Assembly (NCBI RefSeq): GCF_008838325.1 | Contig: NZ_CP042829.1 | Coordinates: 1,550,001 to 1,614,000 of the forward strand | Source of the DNA: Tepidiforma bonchosmolovskayae | GTDB lineage: Bacteria; Chloroflexota; Dehalococcoidia; Tepidiformales; Tepidiformaceae | Length of the DNA stretch: 64,000 bases | Direction: 5' to 3' | In this document: positions 55,864 to 64,000 of the stretch, piece after piece | Layout: every line of letters begins with the position of its first letter | How positions within the stretch are numbered: position 1 is the first letter of the stretch | Program-made: the position numbers and the translations under genes | Notes under the pieces: model-generated | Databases searched by the model: none | Told to the model about the DNA's origin: nothing | What the model saw: the letters and a program-made list of their open reading frames with translations, nothing else

Positions 55864-56634
55864 TTGCACGGGAAACACCTCATCAGCGTCGCCCTCCTCT
55901 GGGCCGGCCTCACCGCCATCGGCGAGCTCCTCGTCTTCGCCGACCTCTTCCCGGCGGTCGGCTCCCACGAAGCCGAGGACTTCGACAGCATCTTCCGCTT
56001 CCTCCTCATCCTCGGCATTCCCGTCTTCACCTTTGTCATCGCCGTCGTCGCCTACGCCGCGCTGACCTGGCGCGTCCGGGGCGAACGGCCCGCGGAGGAC
56101 GGCCCGCCCATCCGTGGCTCCGGCTGGATCCCGCGTATCTGGCTCGCAGTCACCGGATCCCTGGCTGTCTTCGTCATGATCTATCCCGGCCTCACCGGCC
56201 TCGCCAAGCTCCAGTCCAGCTATACCACCTACGGCTGGGGCAAGGAGGAGGCCGACCTCGAGATCAACGCCACCGCCTTCATGTGGCAGTGGACCTTCGA
56301 CTACCCGGATGGCACCCAGGTCTCCCTCACGAAGGGCAAAGAGGTCGTCATCCCGGTCAACAAGCATGTTCGCTTCAACGTCAACTCGATCGACGTGGTC
56401 CATTCGCTCTGGATCCCCGCCTTCCGCATGAAGATCGACGCCATCCCCGGGCGGACCACGTACATGACCGTCTTCCCCACGGAGCTCGGCGCCTACGACG
56501 AGGACCAGTCCTACCGCGTCCAGTGCGCCGAACTCTGCGGGCTCGACCACTCGAAGATGTGGCTGCCGATCCGCGTCGTCTCCGAATCCGAATTCGAGGC
56601 CTGGCTCGCCAGCCTCAAGAGCGAGGGGAAATAG
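55864..56634 (+). CDS. coxB: Cytochrome c oxidase subunit II
   Basis: Two N-terminal transmembrane helices followed by an outer CuA cupredoxin domain, 256 residues. All CuA ligands are present: the His in VVHSLWIP and C-A-E-L-C-x3-H-x2-M in CAELCGLDHSKMW. There is no fused cytochrome c domain. The TTG start has GGAG 8 nt upstream; a TAGCAT box lies at 55784-55789. First gene of the cox operon. Confidence 0.95.
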   Translation: MHGKHLISVALLWAGLTAIGELLVFADLFPAVGSHEAEDFDSIFRFLLILGIPVFTFVIAVVAYAALTWRVRGERPAEDGPPIRGSGWIPRIWLAVTGSLAVFVMIYPGLTGLAKLQSSYTTYGWGKEEADLEINATAFMWQWTFDYPDGTQVSLTKGKEVVIPVNKHVRFNVNSIDVVHSLWIPAFRMKIDAIPGRTTYMTVFPTELGAYDEDQSYRVQCAELCGLDHSKMWLPIRVVSESEFEAWLASLKSEGK

Positions 56635-56637
56635 CCC

Positions 56638-58497
<1,860 letters not shown>

Positions 58498-58512
58498 CGA
58501 GGAGTCACCACC

Positions 58513-58716
58513 ATGCGCAAACCGATGCAAACCGGCCTCATCGTCGCGGCAATCCTCGCCGTCCTCACCGTCACCGAATACCTCTTCGCCACCCACATCG
58601 ACGACGACCTCGTCCGCTTCCTCGGCATCACCGCCTCGGCCGTCGGCAAGGCCGGGCTCATCGTCTACTACTTCATGCACATCTACCGCCTCTGGCGGCC
58701 CCAGGAGGCCCACTAA
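58513..58716 (+). CDS. Small cytochrome c oxidase subunit IV-like protein
   Basis: 67 residues with two hydrophobic helices (GLIVAAILAVLTVTEYLFA and GKAGLIVYYFMHIYRLW). The T-E-Y-x-F ... A-K-A-x-L-V-x-x-Y-F-M-H pattern is that of bacterial subunit IV. The stop TAA directly abuts the coxC ATG. GAGGAG precedes the start. Confidence 0.85.
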   Translation: MRKPMQTGLIVAAILAVLTVTEYLFATHIDDDLVRFLGITASAVGKAGLIVYYFMHIYRLWRPQEAH

Positions 58717-59286
58717 ATGGCGCTCGCAACCGCACACCAGCCCGCCGCGCACGCCCCGGCCCATAACCACCTCGCCATCAACCGCGCCGGGCTCTGGCTC
58801 TTCTTCTTCTCCGAGACCATCCTCTTCGGCCTCCTCCTCAGCGCCCGCTTCTACCTCGAAGGCATCCACCGCGAAGAGCTCGACCAGCTCCTCGGCCTCG
58901 GCATCACCATCGTCCTCCTCCTCTCCTCCGTCACGGCCTACACCGCCGAAACGGCCATCGAGCACGACAACAAGAAGGTCGGGAGCTGGTACCTCTTCTT
59001 CACCATCCTGCTCGGCCTCATCTTCGCCGGCGGCGTCGCCTTCGAATGGTCGACCGCCCACTTCCACCGCTACGAGTCCTTCGGCTCCGTCTTCTTCACC
59101 ATGACCGGCATCCACGCCACCCACGTCATCACCGGCGTGGTCATGCTCATCCTCGTCTGGATCCAGGCCCTCCGCGGGCGCTACAGCTCCAAAAATCCCT
59201 GGGCCGTCAGCGCCGTCGTCATGTACTGGCACTTCGTCGACGTCGTCTGGGTCTTCTACTACCCGGCCCTCTACCTCACCAAGTAG
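58717..59286 (+). CDS. coxC: Cytochrome c oxidase subunit III
   Basis: 189 residues with five helices (the short form). The [20 protein letters not shown] and [16 protein letters not shown] blocks and the final [18 protein letters not shown] are the family signature. It stabilises the catalytic core. Confidence 0.94.
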   Translation: MALATAHQPAAHAPAHNHLAINRAGLWLFFFSETILFGLLLSARFYLEGIHREELDQLLGLGITIVLLLSSVTAYTAETAIEHDNKKVGSWYLFFTILLGLIFAGGVAFEWSTAHFHRYESFGSVFFTMTGIHATHVITGVVMLILVWIQALRGRYSSKNPWAVSAVVMYWHFVDVVWVFYYPALYLTK

Positions 59287-59298
59287 GCGGATACCGCC

Positions 59299-59805
59299 AT
59301 GCGACTGCTCACCGGCTCGGCTGCGCGGCAGCTCCTCCTCTGGACCCTCGGCGGGTTTGTCGTCGGCTGGCTGGTGAGCGTCTTCTGGTGGGCCCTGCTC
59401 GAACCCACGACCGCCGAGGCGCCCGACGAAATCGTCATCCCGCCGGGCGCCTCCGAACTCATCGCCCAGGGCCGCCGCGTCCCCGGCGTCCCGTCCGTCA
59501 TCCGCGGCGGCCGCACCGGCACCGTCCGCATCACCAACAACGACTCCGTCGAGCACTACCTCGCCGGCGCCCTCATTCGCCCCGGCGCCACCGCCGAAGT
59601 TCACCCCGCCGACAAAGACGGCCAAATCGCCTGCACCTTCCACGTCGGCGGCGTCATCGGCTACCAGCTCGACCGTCGCCCGCCGATAACCGTCACCTTC
59701 ATCCCTGCGGCCCTGCTCGGCGTGCCGTTCGGCATCGCCTTCGGCGTCGCCGCCATCGTGGCTCGCCGCCTCGGCGACGAACCTGCCGAACCCTCCCCCG
59801 CCTGA
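59299..59805 (+). CDS. Membrane-anchored cupredoxin-like protein in the cox operon
   Basis: 168 residues. One N-terminal helix (residues about 11-33), a beta-rich outer domain (about 55-130) and a second helix (about 134-155). The domain has H86 (VEHY), C112 and H115 (CTFH), a spacing like a cupredoxin copper site but lacking the Met ligand. It lies 12 bp after coxC, so it may serve copper delivery or electron transfer to the oxidase. That role is inference. Confidence 0.7.
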   Translation: MRLLTGSAARQLLLWTLGGFVVGWLVSVFWWALLEPTTAEAPDEIVIPPGASELIAQGRRVPGVPSVIRGGRTGTVRITNNDSVEHYLAGALIRPGATAEVHPADKDGQIACTFHVGGVIGYQLDRRPPITVTFIPAALLGVPFGIAFGVAAIVARRLGDEPAEPSPA

Positions 59806-59844
59806 CCCCGCACGCCCCGGGCGCGGCCGCCGAAGGAGCTTCCT

Positions 59845-60363
59845 GTGCCATTCCCGCCTGCGCCGTCAGCTCCTCCCCGGCTCGAGGGCCGGCACGTTCT
59901 TTTCGAACCGGTCGTCCCGGGCGCCCTCGAACCCGCCGCGCGCGGCCTCTTCGTGGCCGCCAGCGAGCGCATCGCCCGCGGCGCCGACCCCGAAGCTGCC
60001 CTGGCGGCGTCCCTCGCCGCCCTCGGCGCCGGCGCCTGCACGGCCTGGACTGTGGCCCCGCGCGGCGGGCCGCCGGCCGGACTCGCCTGGCTGACCGCCC
60101 CAGTCCGCGCTGCCGGCGACGCCAGTCGGGGTTTGCCGGTCGCGGTCGCCGGCCTTTCTTGGCCCTCCCGCCCTGCAGCACACGAGGCCGCGCTCAGCGA
60201 AGCCCTCCTGCTCCTCCTCGGCTACGCCTTCGAAACGCGCGCCTGCCACGCCGTCACGGTCCGTGCCGCACCGTGGACCCGGCGCAGCTCCCGGCCCGTG
60301 CCCATCCTCGCAAGCGAGTGGCCCTTCCTCCGGGCCTCCCTCTCCGCCCGCGCCGCCCGCTGA
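59845..60363 (+). CDS. Degenerate GNAT-like protein
   Basis: 172 residues. The start [13 protein letters not shown] and the [34 protein letters not shown] block resemble RimJ/RimL-type acetyltransferases, but the acetyl-CoA loop (Q/R-x-x-G-x-G/A) is not recognisable. It may be inactive or diverged. The GTG start has AAGGAG 7 nt upstream. It ends the cox operon. Confidence 0.55.
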   Translation: MPFPPAPSAPPRLEGRHVLFEPVVPGALEPAARGLFVAASERIARGADPEAALAASLAALGAGACTAWTVAPRGGPPAGLAWLTAPVRAAGDASRGLPVAVAGLSWPSRPAAHEAALSEALLLLLGYAFETRACHAVTVRAAPWTRRSSRPVPILASEWPFLRASLSARAAR

Positions 60364-60455
60364 GCCCCGGCCGACCTGTCACCCGGCTCACATGGCCGGC
60401 CGGCCGCGCCGCGGCATGCACAAGACCGGCCCTACTGCCAGCCGCCTCGACGTCC

Positions 60456-60461
60456 TACACT
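60456..60461 (+). promoter_or_regulatory. -10 box of pdxS
   Basis: TACACT, 30 bp before the pdxS ATG; identical to the box before secA, the ctaG-like gene and the rhodanese gene. No clear -35. Confidence 0.45.
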
Positions 60462-60491
60462 CAGAACCACATCCCGTCCCGGAGGATCACC

Positions 60492-61382
60492 ATGTCCCAG
60501 GCACAGACCGGCACGTGGGCAGTCAAAGTCGGCCTCGCCCAGATGCTCAAGGGCGGCGTCATCATGGATGTCGTCACCCCCGAACAGGCCAAAATCGCCG
60601 AAGAAGCCGGCGCCTGCGCCGTCATGGCCCTCGAACGCGTCCCCGCCGACATCCGCCGCGACGGCGGCGTCGCCCGCATGAGCGACCCCGAGATCATCTA
60701 CCGCATCATGGAGGCCGTCACCATCCCCGTCATGGCGAAGGCCCGCATCGGCCACTTCGTCGAAGCCGAAGTCCTCCAGGCCATCGGCGTCGACTACATC
60801 GACGAGTCCGAGGTCCTCACCCCCGCCGACGAAGCCCACCACATCGATAAGCACCAGTTCAAGGTCCCCTTCGTCTGCGGCGCCCGCAACCTCGGCGAAG
60901 CCCTCCGCCGCATCGGCGAAGGCGCCGCCATGATCCGCACCAAGGGCGAAGCCGGCACCGGCGACATCGTCGAGGCCGTCCGCCACATGCGCGCCGTCCA
61001 GGACGAAATCCGCCGGCTCACCACCCTCTCCGACGACGAGATCTACACGGCTGCGAAGGAACTCGGCGCCCCGCTCGAACTCGTCCAGCAGGTCAAGCGC
61101 GAAGGCCGCCTCCCGGTCGTCAACTTCGCCGCCGGCGGCGTGGCCACCCCCGCCGACGCCGCGCTCATGATGCGCCTCGGCGCCGACGGCGTCTTCGTCG
61201 GCTCCGGCATCTTCAAGTCCGAAAACCCGCCGGCCGTCGCCCGCGCCATCGTCGAGGCCACCACCCACTACCAGGACCCCGAGGTCATCGCCCGGGTCAG
61301 CCGCGGCCTCGGCAAGGCGATGCCCGGCATCTCCGTCGCCTCCCTCGGCGAAAAAGAGCTGCTCGCCACCCGCGGCTGGTAG
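60492..61382 (+). CDS. pdxS: Pyridoxal 5'-phosphate synthase lyase subunit
   Basis: Builds PLP from ribose 5-phosphate, glyceraldehyde 3-phosphate and ammonia. 296 residues, a TIM barrel with the two catalytic Lys in [10 protein letters not shown] and [43 protein letters not shown] (split by length) is near invariant. GGAGG lies 6 nt before the ATG. The glutaminase partner PdxT is not adjacent and must be elsewhere. Confidence 0.97.
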   Translation: MSQAQTGTWAVKVGLAQMLKGGVIMDVVTPEQAKIAEEAGACAVMALERVPADIRRDGGVARMSDPEIIYRIMEAVTIPVMAKARIGHFVEAEVLQAIGVDYIDESEVLTPADEAHHIDKHQFKVPFVCGARNLGEALRRIGEGAAMIRTKGEAGTGDIVEAVRHMRAVQDEIRRLTTLSDDEIYTAAKELGAPLELVQQVKREGRLPVVNFAAGGVATPADAALMMRLGADGVFVGSGIFKSENPPAVARAIVEATTHYQDPEVIARVSRGLGKAMPGISVASLGEKELLATRGW

Positions 61383-61419
61383 CCCCCGGCCCGTCCGAAT
61401 TTCCCGGCCCGCCCGTCCG

Positions 61420-61447
61420 CGATGCCCGCCCCGCCCGGCGGGCATCG
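61420..61447 (+). terminator. pdxS terminator
   Basis: Perfect 11-bp stem (61420-61430 with 61437-61447), 6-nt loop, followed by TCCGTTTCC. 37 bp after the pdxS stop. Confidence 0.75.
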
Positions 61448-61509
61448 TCCGTTTCCGCGCCCTGCCGCGCTTGCCGGCATCTCCGCCGCCCCTCGCGTAC
61501 ACTGGCATC

Positions 61510-62529
61510 ATGCCAGCGCGCCTCGCCGCCGTGACGCCGCGCCGGTTCGCCCTTGCCTGGCTCGCCGGCCTCGCCGCCGCCCTCCTCCTTACCTGGTGGC
61601 TCCGCGCGGGCAACTCCGCCAGCGTCGCCTTCGTCTTCGTCTGCTCCGTCGATAACGTCCCCCCGCCCGACTTCCCCGACGTCCTCTTCACCTTCGCCCT
61701 CGAGCCGCTGCCTGTCTTCCTCATCCTCTCTGCCGCGGCCGCCTACCTCGTCATGTGGGCGCACGTCCGCGCCGCCGGCCGCGGCCGCCTCTTCCCCGCC
61801 TGGCGGCTCGCCGCCTTCCTCGTCGGCATCGGGCTCGTCATCCTCACCGTGTTCGGGCCCCTCGCCGGCTACGACCGCGTCTTCCTCTTCGTCCACATGA
61901 TCCAGCACTTCATCCTCATCACCATCGCGCCGCCGCTCATCCTCCTCGGCTCGCCGATGACCCTCCTCCTCGTCGCTGCCGGCCCCCGCCGCCGCGAGCG
62001 CTGGATCTACCCCATCACCCACGCCCGCTGGTTCGAACTCTTCACCAACCCGGTCGTCGGCCTCGTCCTCTTCGCCGCCGTGCCCGTCATCTGGTACATC
62101 ACCCCGCTCTTCGAGCGCTCGTTCACGAACGACTGGCTCCACTTCGGCGGCTACGCCCTCTTCCTCTTCGCCGGCATCCACTACTGGTGGCCCATCGTCG
62201 GCGGCAATCCCACCCACTGGAACCTCCCCCACCCCGTCCGCCTCTTCTACCTCTTCGCCCTCGTCCCCATCCACGCCTTCCTCGGCTCCCTTTTCTACGA
62301 ACCCTCCCGCGTCCTTTACGAAGAGCTCGCCGCGCAGCCGCGCCTCTGGGGCCCGAGTCCGCTCCTCGACCAGCAGATCGGTGGCGCCATCATGTTCCTC
62401 GCCGGCGAGGCCCTCGGCCTCATCGCGACCATCGCTGCCGCTGCCGCCTGGGCCCGCGCCGACGAACGGGAAGCGAAGCGCGCCGATGCCCGCCTCGCGC
62501 GCGAAAAGGCCCGCGCCTCCGCTCCCTAG
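61510..62529 (+). CDS. ctaG: CtaG-type cytochrome c oxidase assembly protein
   Basis: Integral membrane protein of the caa3_CtaG family, 339 residues with seven or more helices. Signatures: HMIQHFILITIAPPLILLGSP, NPVVGLVLFAAVPVIWYITPLFE and HLGG-like IHYWWPIVGG. It helps copper loading of caa3-type oxidases. The ATG has no ribosome binding site, and TACACT (61498-61503) ends 6 nt before it, the clearest leaderless candidate here. The stop overlaps the queE stop (CTAG). Confidence 0.9.
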   Translation: MPARLAAVTPRRFALAWLAGLAAALLLTWWLRAGNSASVAFVFVCSVDNVPPPDFPDVLFTFALEPLPVFLILSAAAAYLVMWAHVRAAGRGRLFPAWRLAAFLVGIGLVILTVFGPLAGYDRVFLFVHMIQHFILITIAPPLILLGSPMTLLLVAAGPRRRERWIYPITHARWFELFTNPVVGLVLFAAVPVIWYITPLFERSFTNDWLHFGGYALFLFAGIHYWWPIVGGNPTHWNLPHPVRLFYLFALVPIHAFLGSLFYEPSRVLYEELAAQPRLWGPSPLLDQQIGGAIMFLAGEALGLIATIAAAAAWARADEREAKRADARLAREKARASAP

Positions 62530-63236
62530 ACGCCCCGCCGGTCGCCCCAGAGCAGGATGTGCAGCCGCGTGCTGAAGCGGTACCCCTCCCGCGCGCACGC
62601 TTCGGCCAGCCATTGCCCGCGCTCGTTCAGCACCGCCGCCGAAGTGCCCTCCGGCATGAGCACTACCCGCTCCGGCGGGATGCCGCCCGCCGCACAAACC
62701 GCCCGCACCTCCTCGAAGTCCCCCGGCTCTGCCACGACGAACTTGAACCACGCCCGGCCGGTCGCCCCGAACTCCCGCAGCACCCCCGGCACAATCCGCC
62801 GCAGCCCCGCGTTCCCCGAATGCGCCAGCTTCGGCGAAACGTTGAACTGGTCGATCAGCTCCGCCAGCGGCCCCGGGCCCACGGTCCCGTTAGTCTCGAC
62901 CTCAAACCGGTACCCCTCGTCCCGCAGCGCCTCGACCAGCGGCACCAGCTGGCGCCGCTGCAGGAGCGGCTCCCCGCCGGTGATGACCACGTTCCGCGGC
63001 GGCAGCGCCTGCACCGCCGCCGCAGCCTCCTCCGCCGTCATCGCCATCGTCGAAGCGGCCCGGTCGAACCGCTCCCAGTCCCACGTGTAGGCCGTATCGC
63101 ACCAGCGGCAGCGGAGGTTGCACATCGCCAGCCGCACGAACGTGCTCGGCACGCCCATCGAAACCCCTTCGCCCTGGACGGAAGCGAAGATTTCGGGCCG
63201 CCCGTCCGCCATCCGCGCAACAATCAGCTGCTCCAT
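62526..63236 (-). CDS. queE: 7-carboxy-7-deazaguanine synthase
   Basis: Radical SAM enzyme converting 6-carboxytetrahydropterin to CDG in preQ0 and queuosine synthesis. 236 residues with the cluster motif C-x3-C-x2-C (CNLRCRWCD), EIFASVQGEG at the start and VVITGGEPLLQ. ATG 63236 shares a base with the queC stop (TGATG). Confidence 0.95.
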   Translation of the reverse strand: MEQLIVARMADGRPEIFASVQGEGVSMGVPSTFVRLAMCNLRCRWCDTAYTWDWERFDRAASTMAMTAEEAAAAVQALPPRNVVITGGEPLLQRRQLVPLVEALRDEGYRFEVETNGTVGPGPLAELIDQFNVSPKLAHSGNAGLRRIVPGVLREFGATGRAWFKFVVAEPGDFEEVRAVCAAGGIPPERVVLMPEGTSAAVLNERGQWLAEACAREGYRFSTRLHILLWGDRRGV

Positions 63237-63979
63237 CAGCCCGCCTCGAGCGCAGGGTCCCGGGCGTCGGCGGCCGCGAACCCCGCAGCCCGCAGCCGGC
63301 AGGCATCGCAGCTCCCGCACGGCCGCTCGCCGCCCGCGTAGCAGCTCCACGTCAGGCCGAGCGGCGCGCCCAGCTCCAGCCCGTACCGCACAATCTCCGC
63401 CTTCGACATCCGGATGATCGGCGCCTCGATCCGCACCGGCACGCCGTAGGCCGACCCCACCTTGCTCCCCAGCCGGATCACCTCCTCCATCGCCCGGTAG
63501 AACTCCGGCCGGCAATCCGGGTAGCCCGAGTAGTCGATCGCGTTCGCCCCGACGTAGATCACGCCCTCGAGGGCCGCCGGGTCGGCGCCGCCGCCTTCGA
63601 TTCGGTCGAGCAGCCAGCTCTCCAGCGCAGCCGCCGCCAGTGTCACGAAGAACGTGTTCCGCAGCGGCACGTACGTGATCGGCACCTCGGCCGCCATCAC
63701 CTCCTCCGGGCGGTCCGCCGGGACCGCGAAGGCGCTGCTGGTAAGGGCCGAATGGGCCGCCAGCCGCGCATAGAATGCGGCGTCCGCCTCCACGAGCGGG
63801 ATGCCGAGAGCGGCCGCCACCGCCCGCGCCGCCGCCAGCTCCCGCACATGCCGCTGCCCGTAGGCGATGCTCAACGCCCGCACCTCGCCCCCCGCCCGGA
63901 CCGCATGCGCCGCCACGGTCGTCGAGTCCAGCCCGCCCGAGAGCAGCACCACCCCGAGCCGCGCCCGTTCGTTCGCCAT
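63236..63979 (-). CDS. queC: 7-cyano-7-deazaguanine synthase
   Basis: Makes preQ0 from CDG with ATP and ammonia. 247 residues: P-loop SGGLDST near residue 14, AYGQRH, VPLRNTFF, GANAIDYSGYPDCRPEF and the zinc site C-x7-C-x2-C-x2-C (CYAGGERPCGSCDAC). ATG 63979 has no ribosome binding site; on the minus strand TAGGCT (63993-63988) ends 8 nt upstream. It heads the queC-queE pair; queD is not in the window. Confidence 0.95.
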   Translation of the reverse strand: MANERARLGVVLLSGGLDSTTVAAHAVRAGGEVRALSIAYGQRHVRELAAARAVAAALGIPLVEADAAFYARLAAHSALTSSAFAVPADRPEEVMAAEVPITYVPLRNTFFVTLAAAALESWLLDRIEGGGADPAALEGVIYVGANAIDYSGYPDCRPEFYRAMEEVIRLGSKVGSAYGVPVRIEAPIIRMSKAEIVRYGLELGAPLGLTWSCYAGGERPCGSCDACRLRAAGFAAADARDPALEAG

Positions 63980-64000
63980 ATATCCCGAGCCTACCACCGT

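Overview
The window is a very GC-rich bacterial chromosome segment (third codon positions almost all G or C) that is densely packed and frequently switches strand. The gene content points to an aerobic, respiratory, F420-using bacterium. It has a complex I lacking the NADH-input module, both a heme-copper and a bd-type terminal oxidase, several type-1 copper proteins, a luciferase-like F420 oxidoreductase and a split-barrel flavin protein. Together with the CaiB/BaiF and Rieske catabolic genes and the gene order, this best fits Chloroflexota, perhaps the Dehalococcoidia/Tepidiformales. That placement is inference from content, not from a phylogeny. I see no tRNA or rRNA gene, no insertion sequence, no CRISPR array and no prophage.

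Layout. 1-4104: the end of a Rieske oxygenase operon with a CoA-transferase and a short-chain dehydrogenase. 4121-7312: sulfur transfer (rhodanese, SufE) and CTP synthase. 7322-9945: an NYN/LOTUS RNA-processing-type protein, then an iron importer (FTR1 plus cupredoxin lipoprotein) behind an IdeR/DtxR-like box. 9946-11864: a ydaO-type cyclic-di-AMP riboswitch driving an unrecognised gene and a lipoprotein, then a small membrane protein beside a long inverted repeat. 11882-15430: an M16 peptidase divergent from glnA, with an 11-bp periodic operator array between them. 15485-22662: assorted redox enzymes and hydrolases. 22669-25027: cydAB. 25125-30488: sugar dehydrogenase, F420 enzyme, hydrolase and M23 endopeptidase. 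30724-33015: a large repetitive surface protein. 33045-35624: UbiB-type kinase, SDR and ribosomal protein S20. 35709-35811: a heptamer repeat between rpsT and the nuo operon. 36018-46912: nuoABCDHIJKLMN. 47014-51535: cupredoxin, SecA and a PIG-L deacetylase. 51532-55629: a double CaiB protein and small genes. 55864-62529: cytochrome c oxidase operon, pdxS and ctaG. 62526-63979: queE-queC.

How it works together. Complex I (probably fed by ferredoxin or another donor, because NuoEFG are absent here), copper proteins, a CuA-type oxidase with its CtaG assembly factor, and cydAB make up a branched aerobic respiratory chain. Iron import and SufE/rhodanese can supply its metal and sulfur needs. Regulatory features that can be read directly are a c-di-AMP riboswitch, a probable iron box, a GlnR-like array before glnA, several factor-independent terminators, and a recurring TANNNT box lying 6-9 nt before start codons that lack a ribosome binding site, which suggests leaderless mRNAs.

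The most unusual items are the NuoI subunit with a roughly 270-residue tail of three related charged repeats, the riboswitch-controlled unknown gene pair, the four-repeat surface protein, and the G-rich heptamer array next to the rpsT and nuo promoters.
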